A DNA stretch of 64,000 bases from Okapia johnstoni. Lineage: Eukaryota > Chordata > Mammalia > Artiodactyla > Giraffidae. Positions 22,425-33,632 of this stretch are shown piece by piece (position 1 is the stretch's first letter; every line of letters begins with the position of its first letter). The DNA is taken from positions 89,775,001 through 89,839,000 of the forward strand of contig CM044313.1 of NCBI GenBank assembly GCA_024291935.2. Reading direction: 5' to 3'. Position numbers and translations under genes: made by a program. Under the pieces are notes generated by a model that saw nothing but the letters and a program-made list of their open reading frames with translations, was not told the origin of the DNA and ran no database searches.

Positions 22425-22472
22425 CTGTAAGATCCTATAATAAAACCCACATGAACTTTTCAGCCAACACAA
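22425..22472 (+). mobile_element. Mariner-like terminal segment
   Basis: ctgtaagatcctataataaa followed by acccacatgaacttttcagc and caacacaat resembles, base for base with scattered changes, the end of the ruminant mariner (consensus: cgaacgaactttttggccaa). No partner inverted repeat was found to the left, so this is probably a solo end or a partial copy. Confidence 0.45.
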
Positions 22473-22607
22473 TGTTTCCAGTTTCTACAGGCAAACTCCA
22501 GCTCGAATGCCAGTGAATCATTTGTTGACTCCAAAACACCCACCAGTGCCAAATACCACACATTTAACCACTACATGTAGGTGTCTTAGGAACACTGTGT
22601 TTAAAAC

Positions 22608-22734
22608 CCAAGTCAAGGGAGGGGATATATGTATACCTCTGGCTGATTCATGTTGAGGTTTGACAGAAAACAACAAAATTCTGTAAAGCAATAAATTAAT
22701 TAAAAAAAAAAAACCCAAAACCAAACCAAGTCAA
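22608..22734 (+). mobile_element. L1 3' UTR stub with TSD
   Basis: About 105 bases of ruminant L1 3' UTR (gggaggggatatatgtatac, ggctgattcatgttgaggt) ending in an A-run at 22702-22713. Exact direct repeats ccaagtcaa lie at 22608-22616 and 22726-22734; the upstream ttaaaa at 22601-22606 fits the L1 endonuclease site. Confidence 0.85.
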
Positions 22735-22890
22735 TATCTTGCCTTGCCTTCCACTTCAAGTATGCCTTCACCATAATCATTCTGTGCTATGCCTTTTTAT
22801 GTTTCTCTCCCTAACCTGTGGAATTCAAGGGCAGATATTGTGGCTTGAGTATTTGGCCTGAAATGAAGGCAGTCAATAATGAATGAACTG
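22735..22890 (+). mobile_element. L2 LINE 3' end
   Basis: Sense L2 3'-terminal phrases: ggaattcaagggcagatatt (consensus: gagggcagggac), then gtcaataatgaatgaactga, matching the tgaatgaa-type terminus of L2. Confidence 0.5.
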
Positions 22891-23057
22891 AAGTTAAAGA
22901 GCCCTAATAACTGTATGTTTGAGAGAGGTTATTTTTATATTATTTTATTTTTCCACTAAAATATATAAAACAGAATTCTTAAATAAGAGTTTTGATAGAA
23001 GGCAAGCATGAACATGAATTTGATATTGATTTCTTCATATTCATTATAGTATCTGTG

Positions 23058-23276
23058 AGTGGTAAGTCACTTCAGTCATATCTGACTGACTGTGACCCCA
23101 TGGACTGTAGCCGCCCAGGCTCCTCTGTCCATGGGATTCTCCAGGCAACAATACTTGAGTGGGTTGCCATGCCCTCCTCCAGGAGATCTTCCTGACCTGG
23201 GGATTGAACCCAAGTCTCTTATATCTCCTGCATTGACAGGTGGGTTCTTTACCACTAGCATCACCTAGGAAGCCCC
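23058..23276 (-). mobile_element. Bov-tA SINE
   Basis: Antisense Bov-tA: gtgaccccatggactgtagc body, cctcctccaggagatcttcc junction, head with the extra tatctcctgcattgacaggt and accactagcatcacctagga. The CTCF-like core here has lost its CpG (agcatcacct). Confidence 0.93.
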
Positions 23277-24931
23277 AATATTATCTGTAGTCTCTACTAT
23301 TATTTCTCTGGGATTTCATTTCTGTAGACATAGTACTTGAAATTGAGTCTTTGTGATACTCTGCAAAGGAAGTTTGCTTTAGATCTTTAAAAGGTGGTTT
23401 TTTTCCCCTTTGAATTGTAAAAAATAGCCCTAGTCTTTTATTAAGCTTCTGGTAACAGAGTCCAAAAGACAACAAAATGCATCTTTATTTCTATTTACAC
23501 AGTACTGTATACTGAGTGGGTCAAGGTTTTGAGACCCTGCTTTTATCTTTAGCTTTTTTCCCCTTCCATTCTGGTCTCACAAATGTTTTACTTGGGTTCT
23601 TATACTCTGGGCTGCCAGTGTTATCTATATTTTGGGAGCACTTTGCTGCATGCAATCTACTCATTTGTGTCTTCTGTTTTCAATCATCTTCTTTTATACA
23701 GAAACATTTCCAGCACTGAAGTGTTTGAGCACTCCCTCCTATATTTCACTTAAAACATCATGACACTGGAAATCAATTTATTTGGTTGTATACAGAAAAT
23801 AGAACTTTTGCTCATCAGCACATTTATTCCATTTAGAAAAAAAAAATACTTGTGTTTTGTGGTTTGGCTCTACACACATTTTATTTAAAGACTTTTTCAA
23901 ATATTTATTGCCTGAAAAACCTTTAAACATTTATTTCTCCAAAGTCATCAAATGGCTAGTATCTTCAATTTCTCATTTTATCAGTTTTACTCAGTCATGA
24001 TAGCAAGTGTTTGCCACGTAGGGGAAAGTATTCTTTTCTACTCTGATTTATTTAGATTGAGATACATATTTCTTGAGTCAACAGAATACAATAATTTGGA
24101 AAGAAAAACATGCACTACTCCCACAGCTACTTACCGATATATTACTGAATTAATATTGAAAAAGAAGAGGTCCTAATTAATAAGAAAATATTGATTATAT
24201 TTTTTATAAGACAAAGTTAGAAAACCTAGGAATCATGAGGTATTACTTGAGAGTCATCTATTTTGTCATGCTCTTCTTGGAGAAATTTTGAGCCATAGAA
24301 CTCAGTGTGCAACTTCATTTATAATTAAATTGCTTATAAATGAAATAAAAATATTCACTCAAGTACAATATGAGTTTATTTGGACATTTGCCTTGAATGT
24401 TTAAATATCATCCTAATTTTAAAAATCACAAGTTGTTGATTATAGATAAAGCCTCTCTGTAGAAGAACCTTTCAATAACAGTATTTTAATCATTTTTCTT
24501 ACACATTAATTATTTATGTGTCTTGGCATTTTGAGTTTTAGCTTATTTTTGCCTATATTTAAATTGTTAAAGTATTCATTGCATCCAAGATTTGGAACCA
24601 TTAAGGGGGATGAGCTAGGCCATCAGAATGAAAACTAATGTTAGGAGATGAAGGGGCAATTCAAGTCACCTAATGTCTCCTACTTACGCAGTTCTGAGTT
24701 TGAAGTCTTCCATGATTCTGTATACAGTTTCCTTTGGGAGCCTGCTCTGTGTCCATCTATAACAGGTTTAAGCTTTTATCTTCCTAAAGTCAAAGTTTGA
24801 AATGTAAAAACTCTAATGAAAACAACTGAAGTTAAATTTTCTTATTTAAGCATACTGTAGAATTTTACAGATGTATTTTGTTCAGAACTAGATAGCATGA
24901 TGATTTGATAGATTATGATAAGATATTGCAT
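23277..24931. other. AT-rich stretch, no gene seen
   Basis: No repeat family recognised over 1.65 kb. Open frames of 67 and 74 codons (23516-23719, 23952-24176) have no motif and hydrophobic, T-rich composition typical of chance. Confidence 0.4.
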
Positions 24932-25275
24932 TAATAGAGGTATAGGGAAGTGAAGTGAAAGTCATTCAGTTGTGTTTGACTCCTTGCGACCCCATGGACT
25001 ATGCAGTTCATGGAATTCTTCAGGCCAGAATACTGGAGTGGGTCGCCTTTCCCTTCTCCAGGGGATCTTCCCAACCCAGAGATCAACCCAGGTCTCCTGC
25101 ATTGCGGGCAGAGTCTTTACCAGCTGAGCCACAAGAGAAGCCCAAGAATACTGGAGTGGGTAGCCTATCCCTTCTCCAGTGAGTCTTCCCAACCCAGGAA
25201 TCGAACCAGGGTCTCCTGAATTGCAGGAAGATTCTTTACCAACTGAGCTATCAGGGAAGCCCTAATAGAGGTATA
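24932..25275 (-). mobile_element. Composite Bov-tA with two tRNA-like heads, 13-bp TSD
   Basis: Antisense insert 24945-25262. Order on the plus strand: BovA body, tRNA-like head (about 25062-25142), a second short BovA piece starting agaatactggagtgggtagc, then a second head ending tatcagggaagccc. Exact direct repeats taatagaggtata at 24932-24944 and 25263-25275 show that the whole composite inserted in one event. Confidence 0.93.
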
Positions 25276-26394
25276 ATCAATAACAATTTAATACATTGCT
25301 GTGACAAGTATTGAAAATTAAATGGAGAAGAGAGGACAAAATATGTAGGTTTATTAAATTTTAAAACAATAAAACGTGGTTTTAAATATATTGGAATTCC
25401 TTGCAACAAGGTGTCATCATGATATGTGCACACCTGTAATGTTAGGACTGTTTAAGTTGTTAGTTTTCCAAATGTAGACAACTACAGTAAAATTCCTACT
25501 CTGCCACATTGACACTATATCCAGATTTGCACCTTTTTCTGTTCGGTCTCTGTTAAACCAGGTACACACATAATAAAACAGTGATATTGCTCAGTCTTTC
25601 TTATGTCACTTTTTTGCACTATTCATTAGAAGTAAGGGAAGGTGACCTTATTTCGTTTAAATAGCTGCTATTGTTGTGGGGTTTGGGGAGTGATAATTGG
25701 ATGTCTCCAAATAGTCTCTGAAGACCAATTAACAAAAGGAAGATATGCATTGTGACTGTCTCTGTTTCAATTAAATGTCTACTTTAACTGGTACTCGGTA
25801 GAGATACAGCTTCCATATATATGAACTGTGTTATGCTATACTCATACAAAAATTACACTTTGCAGAAATTAATTTCTAAATATGAAACTGTTTTCTTTCA
25901 ACTGTAAGATGAACCAATTATTATACTTAATACAATGTAAATATTTTTAACCTTCTAAATTTCTCTGTCATAATCAGCTCAGTTGCTAGAATAACAAACT
26001 AAACAACATATTTTAAGTTATATGATTTTGCTATTCATCGGCAAAAATATTTAATTTTGAAAACTTGTCATATCTTCACAAATTGATCTTTACCTTTAAC
26101 ATAATTACATTTTTAAAAATCGCAATGTGATGCTTGTTTGTTTGCTTGCTTAACTCTTCAAAACAATATAATGATGACAGTTTTCATTTATGGAAGAACA
26201 ATGAAGAGATATTTGAATCAGAATGGCATGAAATTTCTGACTCATGATTTAGGGAATACATCATGAAACAAAAGAGGTTTTGTTCCATCGTGAGTATAGA
26301 CAGGTCAAAGAGGGGTTAGTGATTTTCAGAAGACCTAATACTGAGAAGTATTTCATATTTATAATACGAAAGTATATTTAGTCAGCTCATAATA
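25276..26394. other. AT-rich stretch, no gene seen
   Basis: No repeat family or gene recognised over 1.1 kb. Confidence 0.45.
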
Positions 26395-26570
26395 ATTAAC
26401 GATATACCAGGTTCTTTTCATGCATTCTTTGTACATAGTTATTCTCTTACCAATGCATCATGTGTGTGCTATTATAATCCCCATTTCAAGTTGAGGAAAC
26501 AGACCATTGGTTTTCTGAGCTTTTCCAGGGTCATGCAGATAGTAAAGGTAGACTATGTTTCCTAACACTA
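26395..26570 (+). mobile_element. MIR SINE
   Basis: Sense MIR: ataataattaacgatatacc, tataatccccatttcaagtt, gaggaaacagacc, agcttttccagggtcatgca. The order matches the MIR core and 3' part. Confidence 0.7.
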
Positions 26571-26653
26571 CAAATTAAATATTATGGTAAAGGGGGCATT
26601 TCAAGTCCATAGTTTATAAAAATGATCCAATTAAAGTTTTTGGGTTTTTTGGG

Positions 26654-26888
26654 GGGGCTTCCCATGTGATACTAATGATAAAGAACCCTCATGCCAATGC
26701 AGATTAGACATAAGAGACGTGGGTTCGATCCTTGGGTTGGGAAGATCCCCTGGAGAAGGTAACAGCAACCCACTCCAGTATTCTTGCCTGGAGAATCTCA
26801 TGAACAGAAGAGCCTGGCCATTTACAGTCCATGGGTTTGCAAAAACTCGGACATGACCAAAGCAACTAACCACCCACACAGCACAGAG
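26654..26888 (+). mobile_element. Bov-tA SINE
   Basis: Sense Bov-tA: ggcttcccatgtgatactaa head, box-B-like ggttcgatcct at 26722-26732 (CpG kept), body cccactccagtattcttgcc to actcggacatgaccaaagca. A preceding run of G and T (26640-26655) is not part of the element. Confidence 0.93.
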
Positions 26889-26889
26889 T

Positions 26890-27940
26890 ATTCTCAAAAG
26901 CTAAATATTTACCTGATAACATTAATAAAGATATATTCTTGTTTAGTTTAAGATTTAAACATAAAAAAGAACAAAACATAGAGATGGCTATCTTTAAATT
27001 TTATAAGAGAAATATGTCCTTTAAGGTGACACACCATTAATACCTTTAAATTATAAAAAGCTCTTACATGTCTTGAGGAAAAAAATTGATTTCTCAGTAG
27101 AACAATTAGCTAAATAATACAAAGAGATGAAATTTTGATTATCAGTTAGAACTAATAGTTAACCAAGTTCAAATTAATGAATATTTTTAGTGATTAAAAT
27201 GGATTTCATACAGAGAGCATGTTCTGTAATACTGGTACGATAAAAGCAGTACATTTTCTAGTAAGGCAATTTGTTATTCTGTGTCAAAAATATTTAAAAA
27301 AATATACATATTCTTTGAACCATAAATTCTACTTCTAACAGAGTATCACAAATGTATTTCAAGTAACAAAATGTCCAACAGTATAAACCTGATTTAAGCT
27401 ACAGAACATGACATACCAGCTAAAAAATGCCTCACGTAGTCAGAGACTGACAAGAAGTTTGCTGTAGTTAGAATGAAATTATGTCAGCCATTGAAGGATT
27501 TGACTGTTTTATTACAGAGTTGTTTTTTTTTTTCATGAGTTAGAGATAAAAATTATTATGCCAGAGTAACATTTTTTAAAATGTCTTGCTGTCTTTAATA
27601 CAGTAATATACATTTAATGTACAAAATACAATAGCATTACTGTTTCAAAATACATAACTACAGTGACCCATACATAAAATACTCGGTATGTTTCAGTATA
27701 GTTGCCTTCGCTAATTTGTCTTCCCCAAACATTAACTTGAACTCACAGTCTTAGAAATAAGAATGCTTAAAATCTAGATGAGTGAAACCTGAGAGACATA
27801 CATTAGCACTCATGATAGACAACCATCTGATCCTTTGTGTTTCACTAGTTCTATTACGATTGATCAGATCAGTACTCCTTCCCCACACAAGAGTTTTCTC
27901 TCATATAAGATTGTGTGTTTAATAGCATGTTATTAGCATG
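26890..27940. other. AT-rich stretch, no gene seen
   Basis: No repeat family or gene recognised; T run at 27523-27533. Confidence 0.45.
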
Positions 27941-27980
27941 TTTCCCGGAAAACACTACTGACAGGATGTACTGAGAAGTA

Positions 27981-28034
27981 GGGGTGGCCGTGGGGGTGGG
28001 TTGGGAAGAGAGAGAGGGGGAGAGGGAGGGAGAG
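27981..28034 (+). repeat. G-quadruplex motif plus polypurine tract
   Basis: 27981-28005 holds four G-runs (gggg, ggggg, ggg, ggg) with loops of 7, 1 and 2 bases. 28003-28034 continues as pure A/G sequence (gggaagagagagaggggga...). In such AT-rich DNA this stands out. Confidence 0.75.
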
Positions 28035-28930
28035 GTTTATTATAAGAGGTTTATTATAAGGAATTGGTGCAAATGACTGGAACCTGAGGAGTCCCAAATT
28101 CTGCTGGATGAGTCATCAAGCCCGAGGCCAGGTCCCAAGTAGGGTTGTTTTTCAGTCACTCAGATGTGTCCAACATTTTGTGGCTCCATAGACTGTAGCA
28201 TGCCAGGCTTCCCTGTCCTTCACTATCTCCCGGAGTTTGCTCAAACTCATGTCCATCAAGTTAATGATGCTATCCAAGCATCTCATCCTCTGCTGCCCTC
28301 TTCTCCTTCTGCCCTCTATCTTTCCCCGATAAGGGTCTTTTCTAATGATTTGGCTCTTCATATCAGGTGGCCAAGATATTGGAGCTTCAGTTTTAGCATC
28401 AGTCCCTGCAATGGATATTCAGGGTTGATTTCCTTTAGGATTCACTGGTTGGAACTCCTTGCTGTCTGAGGGACTCTAAAGAGTCTTCTCCAGCACCGCA
28501 ATTCATAAGCATCAATTCTTCATTGCTCAGATTTGTTATGGTCCAACTCTCACATCTGTACGTGACGACTGGAAAAACCACAGCTTCGACTATATGGTCC
28601 CACGTATACTTCTAGTTTGGTTCTGAGGTCCTGAAAACCAGGGAAACCAATGTTGTGGTTCCAGTCAAAAGGCCTGCAAGCTCAAGACTCAGGAAGATCC
28701 TAAGTTTCAGTTCAAAAGCCGTCAAGCAGGGGGAAATCTACTCAGGGGAGGGTCAGCCTCTTTTTTCTATTCAGGCCTTAAACCGATTGGATGGTACCTA
28801 CCACAGCTGTTAAAGAGAATAATATCCTTTACTTAGTCAACACATTTAAAAGTCAGTCTCATCCAAAAGCACCTTGACATAAATGCCCAGCACAGTGTTT
28901 GACCAAATATCTGGGCAGTACATGACTCAA
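28030..28930 (-). mobile_element. Ancient LTR-like repeat (copy 2), split by BovB
   Basis: Antisense copy of the family at 10455-10835. Left part about 28030-28141 (aggtttattataaggaattg, with that unit duplicated in tandem at its edge). Right part 28596 to about 28930 (ggcctgcaagctcaagactc, atccaaaagcaccttgac, gaccaaatatctgggcagta). BovB sits between the parts. Confidence 0.6.
28131..28606 (-). mobile_element. BovB LINE 3' end nested in LTR-like repeat, with TSD
   Basis: Antisense BovB 28142-28595, 5'-truncated at the block after ctggaaaaaccacagcttcg. Direct repeats ggtcccaagta (28131-28141) and ggtcccacgta (28596-28606) match at 10 of 11 positions. The tail is gttgtttttcag, not (TTCAG)n, and divergence is moderate. 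Confidence 0.9.
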
Positions 28931-28997
28931 ACAAATTGTTCCATAAAAGTAACCATCTCGTAAAAGAATGTGCATGTGTGGAGAGGACTGTGGCTGT

Positions 28998-29053
28998 ATA
29001 TATGTATATGTGACTATATATGTGTCTGTGGCTAATATATATATATATATATA
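28998..29053 (+). repeat. TA/TG-rich simple repeat
   Basis: Interrupted TATATG units ending in about 10 TA units (29035-29053). Confidence 0.85.
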
Positions 29054-29059
29054 AAACAT

Positions 29060-30104
29060 GTAATATTGTTTGTAAATATCCTGTTAAGTTGCATAATTGG
29101 TCCTAAATGTGTCCATCAATATATTTTTGTTAATTAATTTAAGTAGCCTACCATGTGGGTTTCATAGGTCCTTCATCTGAATGTCAATAGTAGAAAATTG
29201 AAACTTCTGGATTTGAGACATTTCTTCAAGTTATCTGCTTTGGTTATATTCCAGAGAAAGATGGAAGAGTAATCTAATTATCATCTATACTTCCTTGGAA
29301 ACATTTCTGCAGGTTTTCTAAAGATGAGACCCACTCTGATTCTTTATCAGCCTGCTTTCTTAGAACAAACCATGCAGACTCATTTCACTTTTTTCCTCAT
29401 TACTGTTTTACTTTGGTTTCCTTGTTTAAGACAGGAGGCTGAGCACACTAACTCCTTGTTTTGCTGCTGTTATTGTTTCAAGATGCATAAAGCATTTTGC
29501 TCAAAAGAAGGGCATCTGTGTAAAGGTATTTCTGGTTGACTTCCCAATACCTATTTCAACCCAAGTCACTGTAAGCCCATGCATTTACTAGATACTGGTG
29601 TATTGTTGAATGCTTGACCCAACATAGATCAGTAGAGTGTAGAGGGAAGAGAGCTGCGAGAGATTCTGGGAAAGAGTCACTGCTCCTGAGGGAGATACAC
29701 TAGCATGTTATGCCATTCTTCCTGTGAATATTGCCACATCTAGATGTTACTATTAAATGCACCGGAGCCATCTTTTTTTTTAAGACTTTTAAAAGAGTCT
29801 TTTAAGACTTTTTTTAAGAAACATCTTTTTTAAGACTGAGGGAGTCTATCTTAAAAGCCAAATCTTTCACATATTGTTCATGAGACAGTGGAGACTGAAA
29901 AGTAGCCTATGGGGTTTTTAACTGCCATATCACCCAGGTCTGCAACCCATTCTACCTCTAGACATCATGCTTGGGGATTCAAGCAGATCAAAATTCTTAT
30001 TGTCTAAGTCAGTTGATTTGAAATGTTCAGATATTTGCCACTGCTAAATGATATAATGCTAGGATAAAAATAACAAATTTCAAAATAACCTACTTGTTTC
30101 ATCA
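29060..30104. other. Unique stretch with TTTTAAGACT cluster
   Basis: No repeat family or gene recognised. 29771-29840 repeats ttttaagact three times with the near-palindrome aagacttttaaaagagtctt between them. Confidence 0.5.
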
Positions 30105-30305
30105 AAGTTGTGGTGGTTCAATCACTAAGTTGTGTCCAACTCTTGCAACCCCATGGACTGTAGTCCACCAGGCTCCTCTGTCCATGGGATTTCTCAGGCA
30201 AGAATACTGGAGTGGGTTGCCATTTCCTTCTTTAGGTGTTCTTCCTGACCCAGAGACCAAATCACTGCAAGCAGATTCTTTACTGCTGAGCCACTAGGGA
30301 AGCCC
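30105..30305 (-). mobile_element. Bov-tA SINE
   Basis: Antisense Bov-tA: caactcttgcaaccccatgg, atttctcaggcaagaatact, gattctttactgctgagcca, ctagggaagccc. The head is shortened around box B (gagaccaaatcactgcaa). Confidence 0.93.
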
Positions 30306-31883
30306 TAAAGTCTACCTTGTATCTTTAGAAACATATATGTTCAATAATGTAAGAGCTAAGTCTCTGTATATATCACTACAGATTTTCAAACTGTAAGTAA
30401 TTCTTGGACCTATTTGGGGGTATGGTTCGTAAATTTTTTTCATTGAAAGTTATGTAGAAGTTTTCCTTCAAGAGTGCTTACTTTTTAATAAGGTGATACA
30501 ATAGAAGGAAAACAATGAATACCTCTTACCTTCAAACAAATAATTCACTTTTCTCAGAACCTTTCAAACTAAATATCACTTGAGTTTTGCTAGATATTAG
30601 TTTTAAATGTTTTCTAAAAAAAAAATTCTTCTACATAACTAAGATGTTACATTGTTTAAGATTTTCAAATTAGAGTGGAGAAGGCCCTTGAAATCCCTTA
30701 TTATTTCTGAAGCATACTATAGTTATATTTTGTTCTTATAAATGGAGATGTTTAATAATACAAGAATGTTTATTTCATACAGTATTTTTCAAGACACATT
30801 TTCTCTCTTACAATAACACTCAGCTACTTCATTTAGAGACCAAAGTTCCATTATTAATATAATCTTAGCATATTGAAATTTGGTAACATGGAAGTGTTCT
30901 CTGAATCACAAAACTGTTTTCGCTAAACCCAACCATCTCCTCCCCAACACGGAGGAAGTGAAGTATTAAAACATCTGCAGAAGTAATCAATAATAAATTC
31001 CATAAAGTACATAATTATGTTTGTCATATCTTTGCCCCACATCTCAAATATATCAGCTCTAAAAATACTAACAGGAAATTACCTGGAGGAGCCATTTTAT
31101 TGAATCAATGTATATTATATAAGCATGATGTTCGTATATTTACATTTTGGCCAAAAATAAGTAATAAGATCAGTGGAAAATATTTCTATTCATGTAAATG
31201 TTATTTTAATCTCACTTTGAAAATTTAAACTGGAGCCAATGCCTTATGTGGTGTTTCATGTTGAGTTTAGGTACCATGCTGTGCCTCTTTAGGTTTCAAG
31301 GAAACCTACCAGTTAGCACATTGTAAACATCAAGTAAATATTTAATAATGACTTCTAATAATCACTCCCATAAGCAAAAGGAGAATCAAAAGCAGTAGCC
31401 TCTTGAATAACTCACTCTAAGATATAATTGGAATTGAGTGTTTCTTATACTTAATGAATATGTAAGTAGAGAGGGCTGGAATATTCAGCATAGCTACATG
31501 AATGTGTGCATATAAAAGAACATTCTGATCATGTAGGAAATGAAGTTAATACTGAACAAATTAGTGAGGTAATTCAAGCAAGGAAAATCCCCTCTAAGAA
31601 TAGCTGAATGAGACCTGTGTTATATAAATAAATGGTATAAAATTAAGGAAAGAGGAGATTCTTTTCCTGAGTGATACAGTGTTAGTTCAGTTTCCAAATA
31701 TGGAAGGCTACACTGCACTGTAAATAATCTGCATATAAATAACATTGTGTTTCTTATTAGAGAATAGAAAGAATATGAATATTATATATGAACCTATTAC
31801 TGCTTCACAATAGCAAGTTATTTATTATTCTAATTGAGAAATCACAAATTTCATTTAAATTTAACATCTTAAAATACATTGTG
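30306..31883. other. AT-rich stretch, no gene seen
   Basis: No repeat family or gene recognised over about 1.6 kb. Confidence 0.45.
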
Positions 31884-32466
31884 TGATCTAAGTTGCTATA
31901 GTCATATCTGACTCTGTGACACTATGGATTATAGCCCACCGGGCTCCTCAAAACCATGGGATCTGCCAGGCAAGAATACTGGAATGTATTGCCATTTCCT
32001 CCTCTCAGGGATCTTCCCCACCCAGGAATAATAAAATCTCCTTTCTTATGTCTCCTGCATGGACATGCAGATTCCTTACCGCTAGCATCACTTCAGTTCA
32101 GTCTCACAGTGCTGTCCAACTCTTTGAGATTGCATGGACTGCAGCACGCTAGGCTTTCCTGTCCATCATCAACTCCCAGAGCTTGCTCAAACTCATGTCT
32201 GTTGAGTCTGTGATGCCATTCAACCATCTCATTCTCTGTAGCCCCCTTCTCCTCCTGCCTTAAAACTTTCCCAGCATCAGGGTCTTTTCCAGTGAGTCAG
32301 TTCTTTGCAATCAGGTGGCCAAAGTATTGGAGCTTCAGCATCAGTCCTTCCAGTGAATATTCAGGACTGATTTCCTTTAGGATTAACTGGTTTGATCTCC
32401 TTGCAGTCCAACACTCCACAGTTCAAAAGCATCAGTTCTTCGGCGCTCAGCAGTCGGGAAACCCTA
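31884..32466 (-). mobile_element. Bov-tA SINE interrupted by BovB
   Basis: Antisense Bov-tA from 31884 (gtcatatctgactctgtgac) to 32091 (accgctagcatca). The expected terminal ctgggaagccc appears only after the BovB insert, as cagtcgggaaaccct at 32451-32465. The SINE is therefore older than the BovB inside it. Confidence 0.75.
32092..32445 (-). mobile_element. BovB LINE 3' end nested in Bov-tA
   Basis: Antisense BovB: short ttcagttcag tail, then the C-terminal RT-protein complement up to atcagttcttcggcgctcag. It lacks the agtcttctcc-type block through a small deletion near 32412. 5'-truncated. Confidence 0.85.
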
Positions 32467-32472
32467 TATACA

Positions 32473-32566
32473 TTCAGTTCAGTTCAGTTCAGTTCAGTTG
32501 CTCAGTTATGTCAGACTCTTTGCAACCCCATGGACTGCAGCATACCAGGCTTCCCTCTCCGTCACA
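32473..32566 (-). mobile_element. Very short BovB 3' tail insertion
   Basis: Five perfect TTCAG units (32473-32497) followed by about 70 bases of BovB 3' end (gcaaccccatggactgcagc, cagcataccaggcttccct). Extreme 5' truncation. It lies immediately beyond the Bov-tA/BovB nest. Confidence 0.85.
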
Positions 32567-32599
32567 TTAATCCATGATAAAACAAACAAACATCCAGTT

Positions 32600-32770
32600 T
32601 AATGTCATCCCTCTCTACATCAAGCAGGATCTTATAGCTTAATGTACCCCTCTATTTTATATATTTTGAAGCTAAAGTCTAAAGAATTTGCCTCGGGTCC
32701 CAAAGCAAGTAAGTTTCAGAATCCGGTTTGGAAACTAAATGCACATGATTGTTCCACTTTACTATTTCAC
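32600..32770 (+). mobile_element. MIR SINE, diverged
   Basis: Sense MIR-like order: ttatatattttgaagctaaag, tctaaagaatttgcctcggg, cccaaagcaagtaagtttcag, aatccggtttggaaac (consensus: cttgcccaaggtcaca, then agtggcagagctggg). Confidence 0.5.
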
Positions 32771-33423
32771 TAATATTAAAATCCTTAGTAAGGGGGCAAA
32801 AAAGATTCAGCTCTGTTTTGGAACTTAAAACAACGCAATTGGAGATGACACCACTGAATTAATAGTTTGTACAATACAACATTTATCCCTTGAAAAGGAG
32901 TAACTTCAGTTAAATACTAAAGATGTTTCCCCCTAAAATATTTTCCCAAGGGAGGCAGAAGAAGAAAATCAATGTGTAATAATTTATCCTCTAAACTATG
33001 TGAATCTTCAGTTTTCAAGGGTTTGACTGAGCATGTATTAGTTATTCATCCCCACAACACCCTGTTGAAACATCAAAACAAGAAAAAATATTTTGAAATA
33101 CAACAAATTTTTAAAAATAACAGTGACAAGCAGGAAGAGCTGCTGAAAGCATTGATGCATTCATTTGATGGATGTCATGAAGACAAAATTCAGGGAGAAC
33201 CACACTGATGGACATGTAGGGGCAAAGGACATCACTCGGAGCATTTATAAGAGGAGACTTTTGTATAAGCAAGAGCTGTTTTTCATTGTAGAAAAACCCT
33301 GGAGTGGATATGTATGGTTTATGATCTATTCTGAAGAATAGTTCATGTATTCTTGAGAAGAGTGCACGTTCTGCTGTTATCAGCTGGAGTATTTTCTAGA
33401 TATCTGCAGATTTAATTAATTTT
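32771..33423. other. Unique stretch, no gene called
   Basis: No repeat family recognised. A 78-codon open frame at 32972-33208 is lysine-rich with an amphipathic look (central ...KKKYFEIQQIF...), but no family was recognised and no splice or promoter context supports it. Confidence 0.4.
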
Positions 33424-33632
33424 TCAGTTCGGTTCATTCACTCAGTTGTGTCCGACTCTTTGCGACCCCATGGACTGCAGCATGCCAGGACTCCCTTCCA
33501 TCACCAACTCCCAGTGTCTACCCAAACCCATGTCCATTGAGTCATTGATGACATCCAACTATCTCATCCTCTGTTGTTACCTTCCTCTCCAGCCTTCAAT
33601 CTTCCCAACATCAGGGTCTTTTCAAATAAGTA
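33424..33632 (-). mobile_element. BovB LINE 3' end
   Basis: Antisense BovB: cactcagttgtgtccgactc, gaccccatggactgcagcat, then the [16 protein letters not shown] complement to ggtcttttcaaataag. 5'-truncated. A 13-base inverted repeat flanks it (see findings). Confidence 0.9.
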
